A stretch of 64,000 bases of DNA from Zoroaster sp. YZ-2022 (Eukaryota; Echinodermata; Asteroidea; Forcipulatida; Zoroasteridae), in assembly GCA_029582265.1 (NCBI GenBank), contig CM055823.1, positions 3,844,001 to 3,908,000 of the forward strand, read 5' to 3'. The translations under genes and the position numbers were made by a program. Below the pieces are notes generated by a model. The model saw only the letters and a list, made by a program, of their open reading frames with translations, did no database searches and was not told the origin of the DNA. Position 1 is the first letter of the stretch. The number at the start of each line of letters is the position of its first letter. Positions 1 through 12,838 of this stretch are shown piece by piece.

Positions 1-1670
1 TAACCCCATTGCCCATCTTTATGAGAATCCACTTTTACCATTTTTTCGTGACTCACGGGACATCGTGACTCACAGGACATATTTTGGATACTCATACTTT
101 CTTAAAGGTCCTAGGAAATAGAAATTTTTAACAGTGAAAACAATAAAGTATACCTATTGGAACATATATTTGTCATTTGTCTATTTTATCCCCGCCCCTT
201 TGCACCATTAAAAAAATAAAATCTAAAATTAGGGGGCGCCACGCTCCTCCCCTACCTCCTCATTATCATATTATAATCCGCAAATCCGTGACGTAGACCT
301 AGGAAGTTCGAGCGCTGCTCATGCGATGAAGTTTCAGTCAAGTCGTACTCAAAACCACTGAAGTTGATGTGTCATATTAGATCTTCTTTTCAGCTAAATT
401 TAGTAGATATCCCACATTTTGGGAAATGCCTTGTAGGTGTGTTGTTGCTGGGTGTAGCAACACCACAAAGGAAGGTGTCAGCCTTCACCGATTTCCACCA
501 GACCCTAAATACAGGCGAATTTGGACGGCGAGTGTGAAGCTGACCAGGCGAAATGGTCAGGACCAACGGAGCACTCTATGATATGTAGCGCTCACTTTGA
601 GCCAACATACTTTGACCGGGGCTCCAGAGCCAGTTTGGCATGAGATTTAAAGCCATGCTGCGCCCTGATGCAGTGCCAACAATATTTCCTTAAGTCAGAA
701 GGCCAAGCGTCCAGAAAAGAAAAGAGTAGCTTTCTTGAAGCGAGAAAGTCTCAGGGTAAGTTGCTTTGTTTTCCGTGTAACTTACATGTGTATGTGCACC
801 CACAAGCAATAGGCTTATTACTAACGTTAGAGGTCGATTGTTACACCGCACACCACATTAACGCTAAAAATGTCGCTTCATTGTGAAGTCACTGAAGATG
901 TCATTGTACAATTCTTTGACAATGTTAATTATGTGTGATTTTGGATCTTGTTTCAAAATCATCGAGTGCAGAATTATGTTTTGAAACGGTCATAACGACG
1001 GCTTACACAATTCACCAATGACTCCTGGCCATGTGTATCCATGCCATTGATTCGACGGGCCTTGCGCTGCTTTACGGTAGAGCCTACAGTACAGATTTAT
1101 CGGTGCTATACGGTCATGTTTACTATGGAACTTGCAAGTCGTGGTGCACATACACTGTACATGTGTACGCTATGCGCACAGTTTATGACCCTTTTTATAA
1201 TCCCACGGTTTAACCATGGAGCAACTAAACACAGTGGCAACATTGGTGCCTAACATTGGAGCTTAGTTTATTCATGGTTTATTGCTCCATGCTAACCACA
1301 ATTACCGTGCCCCCGGCCTCCTAGGTCTACGTCACGAACAGCGCCACCGCGCGTTGGGCAGCATTTGAAATTAGATGAGGCAATTTTTGTAAAAATCAAA
1401 TTAAAAATAATTAGCCCAATCCAGACAAAAATTAAACGTAAAATTGTTTTTTATTCATATCAATTGATAAAATAACAAAAGAAAATAAATAAGCACAATT
1501 TGACTCTTCCTAGGACCTTTAAATAGTAATAACAAAATCTAAGCAGTATGGTGCCTGATTGAGATGAAGTCTCTAGGAGATAGCCAGGAAAAAAAAAAGA
1601 TAACCCCATTGCCAATCTTTTTGAGAATCCACTTTTACCATTTTTTCGTGACTCACGGGACATTGTGAGG
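1..1670. repeat. Direct-repeat and inverted-repeat bounded block around a THAP pseudogene
   Basis: The first ~66 bases of the window recur almost unchanged at about 1,601-1,666 in the same orientation. Between them are two inverted pairs: 101-117 with 1,506-1,522 (core AAGGTCCTAGGAA), and about 286-306 with 1,318-1,338 (core GTGACGTAGACCTAGGA). A THAP-domain pseudogene lies in the middle. The geometry is what a decayed DNA transposon, such as a P-element relative, could leave, but the window starts at the left repeat, so the outer limit is unknown. The rest of the block (694-1,317) shows no convincing gene. Confidence 0.45.
426..693 (+). pseudogene. THAP-type zinc-finger domain, frameshifted remnant
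   Basis: An ATG at 426 opens MPCRCVVAGCSN, the start of a C2CH THAP DNA-binding domain, followed by SLHRFPPDP and RIWTASV, which match the usual THAP layout. The frame ends in a stop at 579-581. The second half of the domain continues in another frame: MICSAHFEPTYF, which supplies the C-x2-H ligands, around 578-613. It moves to a third frame for the closing LRPDAVPTIF (about 658-687, the AVPTIF box of the family). At least two frameshifts therefore break the domain. A possible 5' splice site follows near 753-758. THAP domains occur in P-element/THAP9 transposases and in many host regulators; I cannot tell which this was. No transposase catalytic domain is visible downstream. Confidence 0.75.
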
Positions 1671-2298
1671 GGGGGTCATACATCAATGCTCATAATATTA
1701 GCAGTGTGTTAAATATATGTAAACAAATTATTTTATTGTTTAACATATTACTAATTGTTCAGAAAACAATATAAATTAATATATTTCAGTTATTCTAATT
1801 ATTTATTTGAATCTTTAAGTTTTCATGAAAAATGACAACAAAAATACACAAAAACAGAATTCCGTGTTCAATGTGTGATAATTTTGTGCATAGACATCCT
1901 ACAGATGACAAAAAAGTGTTTTTGGATAGTCTGATATGTATATTGTTAGGGATCAGAAGCATTAGAGGATTAATTTGTTTTAAAAATTTGGGGCATGTGG
2001 AACCTTTCTATGGAATTGACCTCCTATAACTGCTATGGGTGCACATAATAGGGTATATTTGGGGTAGGGGAAAAAGCGTTATCAGAACTAAAATAAACAT
2101 CAACCTAAAGGGCCCTTACATTTTTGTTTTGCTTCAAATTGTTGTCTAGGGTCTAGAGGACCTCTAGGCATCTGTTAAAACCATTGGGAGTTGGTAGTGT
2201 TCAACACAACAGAAGTTGTAGCGCCCCTTCACACCTACTAAAAAATTTAGCGCGATGCAACCGCGCTGTTCGTATAAGTGTCATGGCACATCGCAGGG
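1671..2298. other. AT-rich noncoding stretch, nothing recognised
   Basis: AT-rich DNA between the THAP block and the first copy of the long duplicated unit. The longest open frame (1,832-2,029) has no recognisable motif and no splice or start context that would support it. Confidence 0.5.
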
Positions 2299-5200
2299 GT
2301 TAAAGTGTACAACATGTGCAGTATGCTGGTCTTGCCAAGGTAGGGGAATGACAAAGGTGTTATTTTTTATTTATTTTTTATTATTTGTTATTTTGAAAGT
2401 TAATTACTTCCTCAAATTATGATATATAAATTTATATAATCTGCAAGAGAACGTGCACTTATTTCATTAAAACAGTGTCAAGATTGTTCAGAGCAGGGGT
2501 AATGTATCGACAAAAACACAAATTTACTGATATCCATTTTGACTGACACATCAGGAGCATTCCCCTTGCACTCCCCCCACTTCACTGCTATACCACTGGT
2601 TCTAAACAGTAGACTACTTACCATCTCAGCCAAATAGAAATTAAACTTCATTAACGGCAATATAACAAGTAAAGAGGGGATAAACGAACACTTATTAGGC
2701 AATAAATATTTACAAGCAATACGTGGAGGTGATAAATTAATGTACAAACCAATTATACACATGTATGTACATTTGGTTGTACATGTACCTCTGAATTCCT
2801 CTAAATTTTATGATGCTTTTAACACTTGCATGGGATCAAATACTGAAATATTCATTTTTAGGAAATGAAATCTTTTTAAACACATTTCATTTGAATATAC
2901 CATGTGACATATCCTCAGTTTTCACAAACTGACGTGAAACACTCTAACGCGAAATTTTTCATGAATTTTAGTTATGTGAATATTTAGAAGGTATTTACGG
3001 ATACCTTTCTTTATGCCAAGTATCAAGTCTTGAAATGCCTTAGGTTCCTACATGTTTACAGTAATTTAATTTAGTTAAAATGGGTTGAAAACAGAGTTTT
3101 TCATTTACACACAGTGACTGCCTTCTGCATGTTCAGCATTACTGTATGTATTTTATGATAACTGCACGTTTTTAAGTTTTCACAAAGTGACGCGAACGGT
3201 CAGGCCACACGCATGTTCCACGAAGTTGACGCATGTCCCTATACTAATGCATGGGAAACATCACTTCGTGAAAACTTGATAACAGCATATTTGTACTGAT
3301 TTTACAAAGTGATGGTTTGGTTTATGTTACTCGTTTATACTATAGTTATTTTCGAGATTAAAATGACATCGAAAGTGCGATTTTAATACGTTACCAACTT
3401 CAATCTTAAATCTCTCAATGCGATTTTACCTTTACATGTTGTGTTTTATGTCATATGTACGCTATATAAGACAAAAAGTGTCCGAAAAATGTAACATGAG
3501 TAACCAGCATTTTTCTCTTATATAGTGTACGTATAACAAATTTGTGAATTTATTTTTTTTTGTGCAGAATATTGTCTGGGTACAATGCTACTACTATGAC
3601 AAAACTGATGAGTGAAATATATAACTAAGGAAGTTATAGCATTAAGAGTGGGCCCAATACTTCAAAAATGTAACATGAGTAACCATGAAATCTCATTAAC
3701 ATCGCTTTTAAATCAAGTGTCTGCCACTGACTATACTGTAGGCCTACAGCTTTTGCATGCCTCAGTTTGACCTTAGTGGCTTTTTGTGACACATCTATAG
3801 AAATGAAGCATAAGTTTGCGCACCCATATTATGTGCACCCTTGAACAAAAATACTATATTGTGAATTCTTATAATACTTGTAATGTGTGTTGGTTTTATT
3901 AGTAGCATACAACTGCGATGAAACTATACATATACACTGTATATTGTACACTGTATTCGCCCCGTGCATGAGCCGTTGAAGGCACATGATGTTAGACCAC
4001 TGTGGGCGAAAGGGCAGCGATAGCGCGTCGCATTTAGCATATTTTGCAGTTGATGTGCGTACTCCCGGAATATCTCCAGCGATCATTGGCTGGTAGAAGT
4101 ACACGCGCGCTTATACGCGCATAAAGTGTACACACAATGCTCACAAGATGCAAAAGTGGCTTTCATCAAGACACTGGGTGCAAATTCACCGCTAGAGGGC
4201 TACAATGTGCACTGAGTGGATATTTTACATGTACAAAAAATGTACAATTTTATGTTCATTTATTTTTCATTCAAGACACAAACAATGCCCAAGACAGTTG
4301 TGGATCACATGTGGGTTCATTAACATCTGGTTAAGACATGGCTGATCAAAATCAGAGCAGCGCGCATGAGCACTGCCCGCAACTTTTAGCCTGCATGCAA
4401 AGCAGAGTGATGAAGTTTGTTTCGCGTCATACCGACAGCTGCCTTGGCACTTTGAAAGTGTTTTGTGTGTATGTCCACAAAATGTGAATTTTTTCCTATT
4501 TCTATTTGTCCAACTACATTTCTAAATGTAAGAATAATTCCGATTATATTATCAATTTGTTAGTGTATGCTGGAACATTATGTACTCAATATGAAGATCC
4601 CCAGGAATTAAGGTCAGCAAAGTCATGGATACAATGTACATCCATAATATAAATAACTGTTTGTAACATGCACATTTAAAGTGGTGCTAAGCAAATATCA
4701 ATAGTTGACCCTTGCCCCAGTTACATAGAGGTTTGCCATTATGAAACTAAACAACACAAGTTTTATTATTCCAACCCATGGAAAAATATTGTAATAAGTA
4801 ATTTTGACCAAACCTAGCTCTTGTCTCAAATTCAGAAAAGCTGAACGTAACAACATCACCAATATATAAATCATATTATATGTTGTTTCCTTATAACCTC
4901 TACCTCTCAAAATGAGTCCAACTTAAATCAACAAGTTCAGTTGTACATGTACACACCAATGTAATATACATACATGTACATGTACAGTACATGTATACAA
5001 CATGTATACATTAATGCATGTACAGTGCTCAATGTTCAAATACCTATCAGTGCTTCCTCTTTTAAAGTCTTTTTAAATGAACTAATGTTGCATGAGAATT
5101 AAAAATTATTAAAGCGCAACCATACCCTTGAAACTATAAGACCCTTGAAACTAGCATGGGCGCAGGTAGGCAGAGCTATAGGCAGCCTACTTCATTGCCG

Positions 5201-6984
5201 TATGTTAGGAACGACATACGTATACAATTTTCATTCTGAAAGATTTTGTGCTTTTCTCAACAACATGCAATCCCGTAATACGGCTTACTGCAACTTTCAC
5301 ATTAAAAACGTAAATGTGTATATAGGGGGCTAATTAAATGCATTTTTTGCTGATTTTAGGAAAATATAAGGAACATAAGAAATCTGAGGAAATTTTTCTG
5401 TTAATCTCAGAATTAACAGAAATATAAATGTAAATGTGAAAGTACTGACATGTACATGTACATGTACATACATGTACATGTACATTACATGTACATGTAT
5501 GTCACCACAGCTTACACATTATATGTTCACTGTGTGGAACATGAATAATGAGTGCATTCGACCTCCAGCATTTATGGCCTGGCTGTGTGCTTACAGGCCA
5601 TTCACATTATGTGTGTACACTACAGACGAGAGTAAATGTGCATAATTTACATGATAGTACAATATACATTACTGTACATGTATGTATTATGTGTACTGTA
5701 GTGAAGAGTTGTATGTACATATATGAGTCAATAGTATCCATTTTATAAACAGTCTACATACACGTATGCAAGTAAATGAACATACATGTACATACATTTG
5801 ATATGAACATGTTTCATGTGCTAGCTACATGTACATGTATGTCTACATGTACAATGTACATGTACATGTATATATCCACTTGATCATTATTCTGGGATTA
5901 CATGTGTAACCGTGGACGTGTGAATTATTACACATGAATCTAGTGCATGTTCTGAATTTTGCTTTCCTTTGCAGAAAGAACAGAATTGTGTCAGTCAATA
6001 GCTGTATCAATGGTAGTGGTAAACACACCCAGCAGAAGCTGCAAGAAAGGACAAAAACATATTTCAACTTGAAAGTTATAACATTATCATAAAGTCTCTG
6101 GTCATACATGTGCATGTACATTGGCTTCAAAATAATTGGTGTTGTGGCGCTTTTTTTTCTTTCTTTTTTTGCCAACCAAAACTACTGTGAAATATCTAGG
6201 TGATACATGTATACATGATTATTGGAACCAGACCAAATTTTGGGCAATCATTCATAGGTCATTTAAAAACACAGCATACCAGAATTCCAATCAATTCAAG
6301 CAATTTTGGCTTAAATTGGACATCGTTTCACATCAAAAATAAAGGAAATTAAAAATGTTTATGCGCGCAGAGACCAGAAACCAAAGATTTACAATGTTTT
6401 TTGCCTAATCAAAGATTTGTAAATTATAAAAAAAAAAATTATTATTTCAATGAGCATTCTCACAAGATGTAGACTGTACATGAACATACATAGCATCAAC
6501 ACAAATTTGATGAACTGTACATATGCATCAATGATTCATCATGCCATGATAATTAACATTTACAATAAGAAAAATAAGCAAGTAGATAACAGTACATACA
6601 TGTTGTAGCTAGCATGGATATAATACACCTACCATGTACCATTAGTAGCTACATGTACATTAGCAGCTACATTAGTGCCTTGAGCACTTCTTGGTGGATA
6701 TGCACATATGTTATAAATGTTCTGTATTATTATTATTGTATGCTTTGGATGAATTAAATAAATACATGCATGACAAAAAGTAAACAGCGACAGTCAGACT
6801 TTTACACATCTATAAATATTTTACAAAGAGCATTGCTGGCTACAGATAAACAAGAATATGAGGCTGCAATAGTTTAAGCAGAAAAGACATGTATTAAATG
6901 AAAGCTGATGAATGGTAACATCAGTGTTTTAATAAAAAAAATATTTTGTAAGAGTGCCGTCATTAAAAAATGTACGCAATGTTT

Positions 6985-7060
6985 ACCTCCAGTTCTTTTC
7001 AGAACTAATTACTACTCAATTGAGATTCCACATGGTGTCACCGCAATTAGTCTTACTTAT
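6985..7060 (+). mobile_element. Half of a foldback MITE, present only in copy 1
   Basis: These 76 bases match one arm of the foldback elements at 28,859-29,072 and 44,157-44,377, with the shared segment GTGTCACCGCAATTAGTCTT. They are flanked on both sides by ATGTTT (6,979-6,984 and 7,061-7,066). The paralogous site near 29,683 has a single ATGTTT and no insert. Confidence 0.7.
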
Positions 7061-7163
7061 ATGTTTCTCTTTCCTAAATTTAACGTTGGGATGAAATGAC
7101 AAATCTGAATGCATTTTCACTATTTCCTCATTGATGACATACAGTAACATACAGTATAAAGCG

Positions 7164-7247
7164 TTCACATGTTGGTTGGAGGAGGAGGAGGCGGAGGAGG
7201 AGGAGGGGGGGGGGATGGGGCAGATGGGGAGATGGGGAGGGGGTCCC
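7164..7247 (+). repeat. GGA/G-rich low-complexity tract
   Basis: A purine-only strand of GGA repeats running into a run of about 11 G and then GGGGAT-like repeats. Several runs of at least three G are close enough together to form a G-quadruplex on the + strand. Confidence 0.8.
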
Positions 7248-8760
7248 TCTTTTTATTGCATGCATGTAAATTAACTAAGGGAGGAGGGCCAAAGTCATGA
7301 TACAGCCAAGCCTTTGAGAAGCCTGGCCAGGCCTAGGCTACCTGAAGGATGTTTGATAAAATCATCATCTGTATTCAAGGTAAGTTTTATGTAAAACTGT
7401 GATCATATTTTGATTTCATTTTTATTTTTTAGATTACCAATAGTGCATAGAGGTTTTAAAGGAGTTCACTTTGCCCCAGCCCCCAACCCGTGGATCAGCC
7501 AATTGCATTGCAGTCATACAATGATTTCACCCGTGATCTACACCAAGGTTTAAAGGTACATTGTGTAAACCATCATTTTGGTGATTATCAAATAAACTAA
7601 GTAATACCTTACTTTGTGTTTACAAAGTTAGTACAAGAAATTAAGTGCTTTCACCTCATTAAAAACAAAAACATCTACATTGTAATTAAAAATAAAATAA
7701 AAATAATAAAAAAGGAGTTTGATTAGATTTATGATAGAATGAGATGAGTAAGAACATTTCCTGACACATGTATTCACTAGAGGATTCAGACTAAAATAAG
7801 AATATGTTAAAACATCAAGAATTTGTTAAAGCAACAGTAGGCCTACCTGAGATGGAGATATTATAAGCGATGTTTGATACCATCATCAACTTAATGTAAA
7901 ACACCAAGTAAATTGTAAGATTAATGTAACATTTTAATCAATTATGTTTTTCAATATACCCTGAATGAGTTAAAACAGGATTATTATCACGGTGTAATTT
8001 GACAAAAGTAAAAATTCCTGGAAAACGGTTAGCAAGCCTGGGTCTCCCTGAACTTCTGGATGTTTAATTTTGGAGGATTTACAGACTCCACATTTTCACA
8101 AACAAGAAACTAGAGGTTTGGACATAATACTGGCTACTTACTTTCTTTCCTTGATGGCAAAGGGAGATTTGTAAAAAAAAACAACATGAAATCAGGAAAA
8201 GTCCTGAGAAATCAGTCTGTATTATTTTTAGTTTTTGATTGCTTTTTTTATTTATTAGAAATTAATCCTTTCAATAACCAAATAACTGATTCTTTGTAAA
8301 ACATTTGTTGAACTCGTGCAACACCCTGAGCAAACAAAATTAATAAAAATGATTGCAGAAAAAAGAAGGGGAAAAAAGAAGGGGAAAAGAGAATAGCAAA
8401 TTCAATATTGCTGCATACAATACAATGTACATGAAGTGGAAATGAAGAAAGGGCACACTATGTATAGAACTGAGATAAGCAACTACATGGACATGTATTA
8501 ACTGCTTCTGCCTGAAAGAATTTATGAATCAAAAAGACATTCAGTCAAATATTCCTGTAATAAGCAAAGCATGCTTTCTGGCAGATTTAATTGTTTTGTA
8601 TCAAAATGGAAGCTGTGGTGGTTGATACACTGATGCTGGCTAGCACGTGTACACATGATGGCAACAATTTTGAATTCATACAAACCTGTTATCTTTAAGT
8701 TGATCTAGGGAGAGCCATAGGAGCAGTTTGACATTACACCAACACTCAGTGTGCCTTTAT

Positions 8761-9784
8761 CCTGAAAATCTGATCTACATACATGCCTAATATCCTAGAT
8801 ATAAATAAGGATTGTGACACCTGTGTCCTTGAGCAAGACATTTAATGGTGATCGCTTTGTGTCACTAAGCTGCTGGTCCCATGTAGGCCTACTACATGTA
8901 GATTATTACTAGTAATGTATACATAGAACCCAGAACACTTCCAAGTGTGCTTAAGTGTGCTTTTGAGGGATCCTTATGTTTGATTACCAGAAATGTGTAT
9001 GTGTATGAAGATGTATTAACCCTTCTATGACTGCAAATAATAAATAATAATCTACATGTACAGTAGTAAGCTACATGTACTTCTGTCACAATAATAACTT
9101 TTTGTATGTTTAAATATACATGTACATGTACATGTATGTAAAATGTTACCAGGTATCAAACCAAAAATTGTAACTTGGATATAAATGTAGGGATTGTGTG
9201 AGTATGAATGATAGTTTTTACATGTACTATACAGTCTGAAAGAGTCACAACCCGAGCCTGTGCAACAGTACATTTAATGCATACGTTTGCTTACTTGTAA
9301 TGAACCTGAAAACCTGAACATCTTTCCCTTACAAAAAAGTTCTACAGAAGTCTATAGAACGCTGTCTAGAGCTGTCTAGAGCTCTATAGAAATTACAAAA
9401 ATCTATAGAAACTCAAAAATAATTCTATAGAGTTATTACTTTCTATAGAATTCTATAGAACCAGTTATCTATAGAGACCAATCTCTATAGAATTCCAATG
9501 ACTCGGTAAGAACAGAGAATATCACATACAAAAATAATTCTATGTTTTTTATGTACATTTAATATACATTTTTGCCCTGCACATGTACAGTCGACCAAGA
9601 TTTGGGTTTAGGGCAGACTTCTTTTAAAATACATGTACATGTACAACTGTATGTACATGTACATGTACAGTATGTAGCATCAAGGTTTAATTGGACATAC
9701 ACATACATGTAATACTAAATTATTCAATATTTTATCTTAGAACCATGAAGGCAAGGCCATAGCGAAGGCATTTTAATCTTTCGG
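8761..9784. other. Noncoding gap with SINE scrap, TCTATAGA cluster and TACATG repeats
   Basis: About 8,820-8,880 holds a scrap of the SINE body (GTGTCCTTGAGCAAGACA). About 9,340-9,500 holds a cluster of TCTATAGA-type palindromes. TACATG runs occur near 9,115-9,137 and 9,631-9,670. No gene was seen. Confidence 0.6.
9340..9500. repeat. Cluster of TCTATAGA palindromes
   Basis: Roughly ten copies of TCTATAGA or one-base variants (TCTAGAGC, TCTATAGAG) occur in 160 bases with irregular spacing. Each is close to self-complementary. The irregular spacing argues against simple tandem slippage as the only origin. Confidence 0.7.
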
Positions 9785-12700
9785 GGGACTGTACAAGCGA
9801 ATTTGCCGTGTGCTTTAATGTTCGATCGTTTTATAATCCTAAATTGGAAGAAATACGATTGTTAGCAGTCGACACAAAGCCCCATCTCATTGGCCTTGTT
9901 GAAACATGGCTTAATGATTCAATAGATACCCAGGAACTTGAAATACCTAATTATAAACTTTACAGGAAAGATCGGAATCGCTTTGGAGGCGGAGTTGCAG
10001 TATTTGTCAGGGATACAGTTGACCACAAGATACTTCTTACTGACAGTATGAACAAAGTTGAATCAATATGGTTGGAGATTAAGCTGCCATCAACAAGACC
10101 ACTAATTATCAGCTATGTTTATCGACCACCAGACAATGAGGCATTCTTCGAGGATTTTCCAGCTATTCTTGATGACGTCACGAATATGTATAACTCAAGA
10201 ACCCCGCTGGAAATAACCTGCATGGGAGATTTGAATGCTGATTATTTGATTCCAAGTTCAAGCCATTGGACAAATTTGAAACAGTTTTTTAATAATCACG
10301 AACTGAATCAATTAATTACTTGTCCTACAAGAATAACTCAGCATAGTTCTACCTGTATAGACCATGTCTGGACCAATCAACCATCCATGTACACTAATTC
10401 AGGAACAATAGAGGTTAATCTTAGCGACCATCTATTGATTTATGCTGTTCGAAAGTCTGTGAAAATTTCCGAAGGTCATAAATATATTCGGGCTCGTTCT
10501 TTTCGAAAGTTTGACGAAGAAGCTTTTAATCACGATCTTAAACATCAACCATGGGATATACTGGAACTATTTTTAGATATAAATATAGCATGGAATGTTT
10601 TAAGGATATGCTAATGAGTGTTTGTGATATTTACAGCCCAGTTAAAAGTCTTAAGAGTTTGCACAAAGAAAGCAGAATGGATCAATGATGAATATTTGGA
10701 ACTCCGACGAAAATCTATGAGGACCAAACACCTTGCTAACATAGCCAAGAATGATGAGCTTTATGGAACAGCAAAGGTTCTTCGAAATAGATTGAATAAT
10801 CTGGGTGTTAAACTTAAAAAACAGTATTTCAACAAAATTCTTTATGACAATAAAGGGAATACTAAAAAATTGTGGACCACTCTTAAAAGCCTGCTTCCGA
10901 GTAAGAAATCAACTCATACTTACACTCATACCGGAGACAAACAAAAGATTTACGATGTTTTACAAATCGTTTTAATGAACATTTTGCTAGTGTGGGCCAA
11001 ATTCAAGACGACCCGTTTGACACTATTTTCGAAGTTGACACAGAATTGAATGAGAACAGCGGTCTGATTAACGACCAACAAAACTTTAAATTTTGCCCAG
11101 TTTCTACTGGCGAAGTATTGAAGCTTCTTAGGAAAATACCTGCTGGGAAAGCCTTTGGTATGGATGGGATTAACGGCCGTTTTTTTTAAATCTGGTGCTA
11201 ATGTTCTTGCCAAACCGCATGCGTTTATTTTTCAATTAAGTTTGCAGAGTAGTATTGTTCCCGATGAATGGAAATTGGCCAAGGTTTCAGTTATATCTAC
11301 TGTTATGAACATTTTTGAGCGTATTGTTCATAATCAGTTTTCTCATTTTCTTACAGTAAATGATTGTTTAGCACAGGAGCAGTCAGGCTTCAGACCTCTT
11401 CATTCCACACAAACAGCACTTCTTGATGTTTCAGATTTTTTACTCAAACAGATGGACAATGGTAAATTTGTTGGAGCAGTGTTTTTGGATCTTCGTAAAG
11501 CTTTTGACACTGTCAATCATACAATCTTGCTTAACAAATCACACATTGTGGGTGTAAGAGGTCTGGAGCTCGACTGGTTCCGGTCCTACCTTTGTGGGAG
11601 GACACAGGTAACTAAAATTGGGAATGTCTTATCGAACAAATCCGATGCTATCAATTTTGGAGTCCCACAAGGAACTATCTTGGGCCCATTATTATTTTAA
11701 ATATTTATTAATGATATCACGTCTGTGACTGAGCATACTAAAATTGTTCTTTATGCTGATGACACTTCTATTTTTTATTCAAGTAAAGATATTCATCAGA
11801 TTAACTTGTATCTAAACCATGACCTACAGAAAATATCCAACTGGCTCAATGACAATAGATTAAAATTGAATACTACTACATGTAAGTCAAAAAGCATGTT
11901 GATTGGTTCTGCCCAAAAACTTGCCAGATGTGAACATCCCAATATTGATATTTTTGTAAATGACAATTGCCTGGAACAAGTCACCACTTATAAATATCTT
12001 GGTGTTCATATTGATTGTAAGTTGAAATGGATAGAACATATTGACCATGTAGCATCTTCTGTCTCTAAAAGAATAGGTATTTTGAATAGACTTAAAAATG
12101 TCTTGCCTACACAAACCCTTAACGTTATTGTGAAAAGTTTTATTTTCCCTCAGTTTGATTATTGTGATCTTATATGGAGTAGTGCTTCCAAAACCCTGAT
12201 ACAACGGCTTGATATACTTTTGAATAGAGCAGGGCGGACTATTCTTAAGGTCCCATCTAGAACATCAGCATCAGCTGTACGTAGTGAACTAGGTTGGAAA
12301 ACTCTTCAGGAAAGAAGAGACATTCATATTAATACCATGGTTTTTAAGTGTTTAACGGGCAATGTTCCAAGTTATCTTAGCGATGTTTTTGTTCCAGTCA
12401 GTGAACTACATTGTCATCGAACTAGGAATAGCACTGTTGGCAATGTGGTTCTTCCACACCCCAGAACAGAAAGTGGAAGAAGAACTTTTAACTTCAGGGG
12501 TGCCCAGGCTTGGAACAACTTGCCGCAACATTTGAAATCTCTGCATCCAACAAGTTTTAATCACTTCGTCAAACAACTCAAACAGCTCAGTTAATGTCAT
12601 TTTCCAGTGATGTTTTGTATCGTATTGTATTGGTTGATTTCCTTCTGTGCATTTTTCTTTTGTTTTTAGTTACTTTCAATTATTTTTAATATTTTTACAT

Positions 12701-12838
12701 TGTATTTAATATTTGTATCTTAATATTTTAATGCATTACTGTACTTTTTATATAAGCTGGGATCCATGGGAGATCAGTGAGTTTTTCTCACTGAATGGAT
12801 CACCCAGGATAAATAAGAAATAAATAAAATAAATAAAT
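9785..12838 (+). mobile_element. CR1/L2-like non-LTR retrotransposon (LINE), decayed, probably 5' truncated
   Basis: The element runs from just before the endonuclease domain to an (AAATA)n-type tail at 12,806-12,838, with a ~245-bp 3' UTR after the ORF. There is no ORF1 and no 5' UTR that I can identify, so it is likely 5' truncated near 9,780. Just before the tail, a short stem (around GTGAGTTTTTCTCAC) precedes GGATCACCCAGGATAAATAAG, a layout common in CR1-group LINE 3' ends. Confidence 0.85.
9808..12594 (+). pseudogene. LINE ORF2: AP-type endonuclease plus reverse transcriptase, disabled
   Basis: Mostly frame 1. The endonuclease part (about 9,808-10,470) shows LIGLVETWLNDS, GGGVAVFVRD, SYVYRPP, GDLNADY and NLSDHLLIY, the landmarks of the exonuclease-endonuclease-phosphatase fold that nicks target DNA. 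The reverse transcriptase part shows SGFRPLHSTQTALLD (about 11,385), LDLRKAFDTVNH (about 11,488), FGVPQGTILGPLLF (about 11,656) and LYADDTSIFYS with the catalytic YADD (about 11,749). KYLGVHID follows, then a C-terminal region ending QLS. Damage: a stop at 10,612-10,614, a segment around 11,049-11,155 readable only in another frame (two compensating indels), a stop at 11,698-11,700 right before YADD, and a missing piece near 11,295 where the usual NYRPIS motif should be. It cannot encode an intact enzyme. Confidence 0.88.

Larger units (their letters stand above)
2299..8760 (+). repeat. Long duplicated noncoding unit, copy 1
   Basis: About 6.4 kb that is collinear with 19,870-31,305. Anchors: 2,340 pairs with 19,877, 3,460 with 21,890, 3,850 with 22,385, 4,140 with 23,715, 5,145 with 25,357, 6,200 with 28,045, and 8,609 with 31,168. 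Homology fades near 8,755/31,294. No coding exon was recognised in either copy. Part of the unit (about 6,170-6,410) also occurs inverted at 60,050-60,300, so this is partly a dispersed repeat and not only a local duplication. The 2.9-3.3 kb part contains several copies of a palindromic motif like TTTTCACAAAGTGA, and 3,490-3,690 has AATGTAACATGAGTAACCA twice. Confidence 0.8.

Noticed and set aside
5436..5748. Met-Tyr and Cys-Thr rich frames across the window
   Set aside because: Translations of TACATG repeats; the same peptides appear on both strands because the hexamer is self-complementary.
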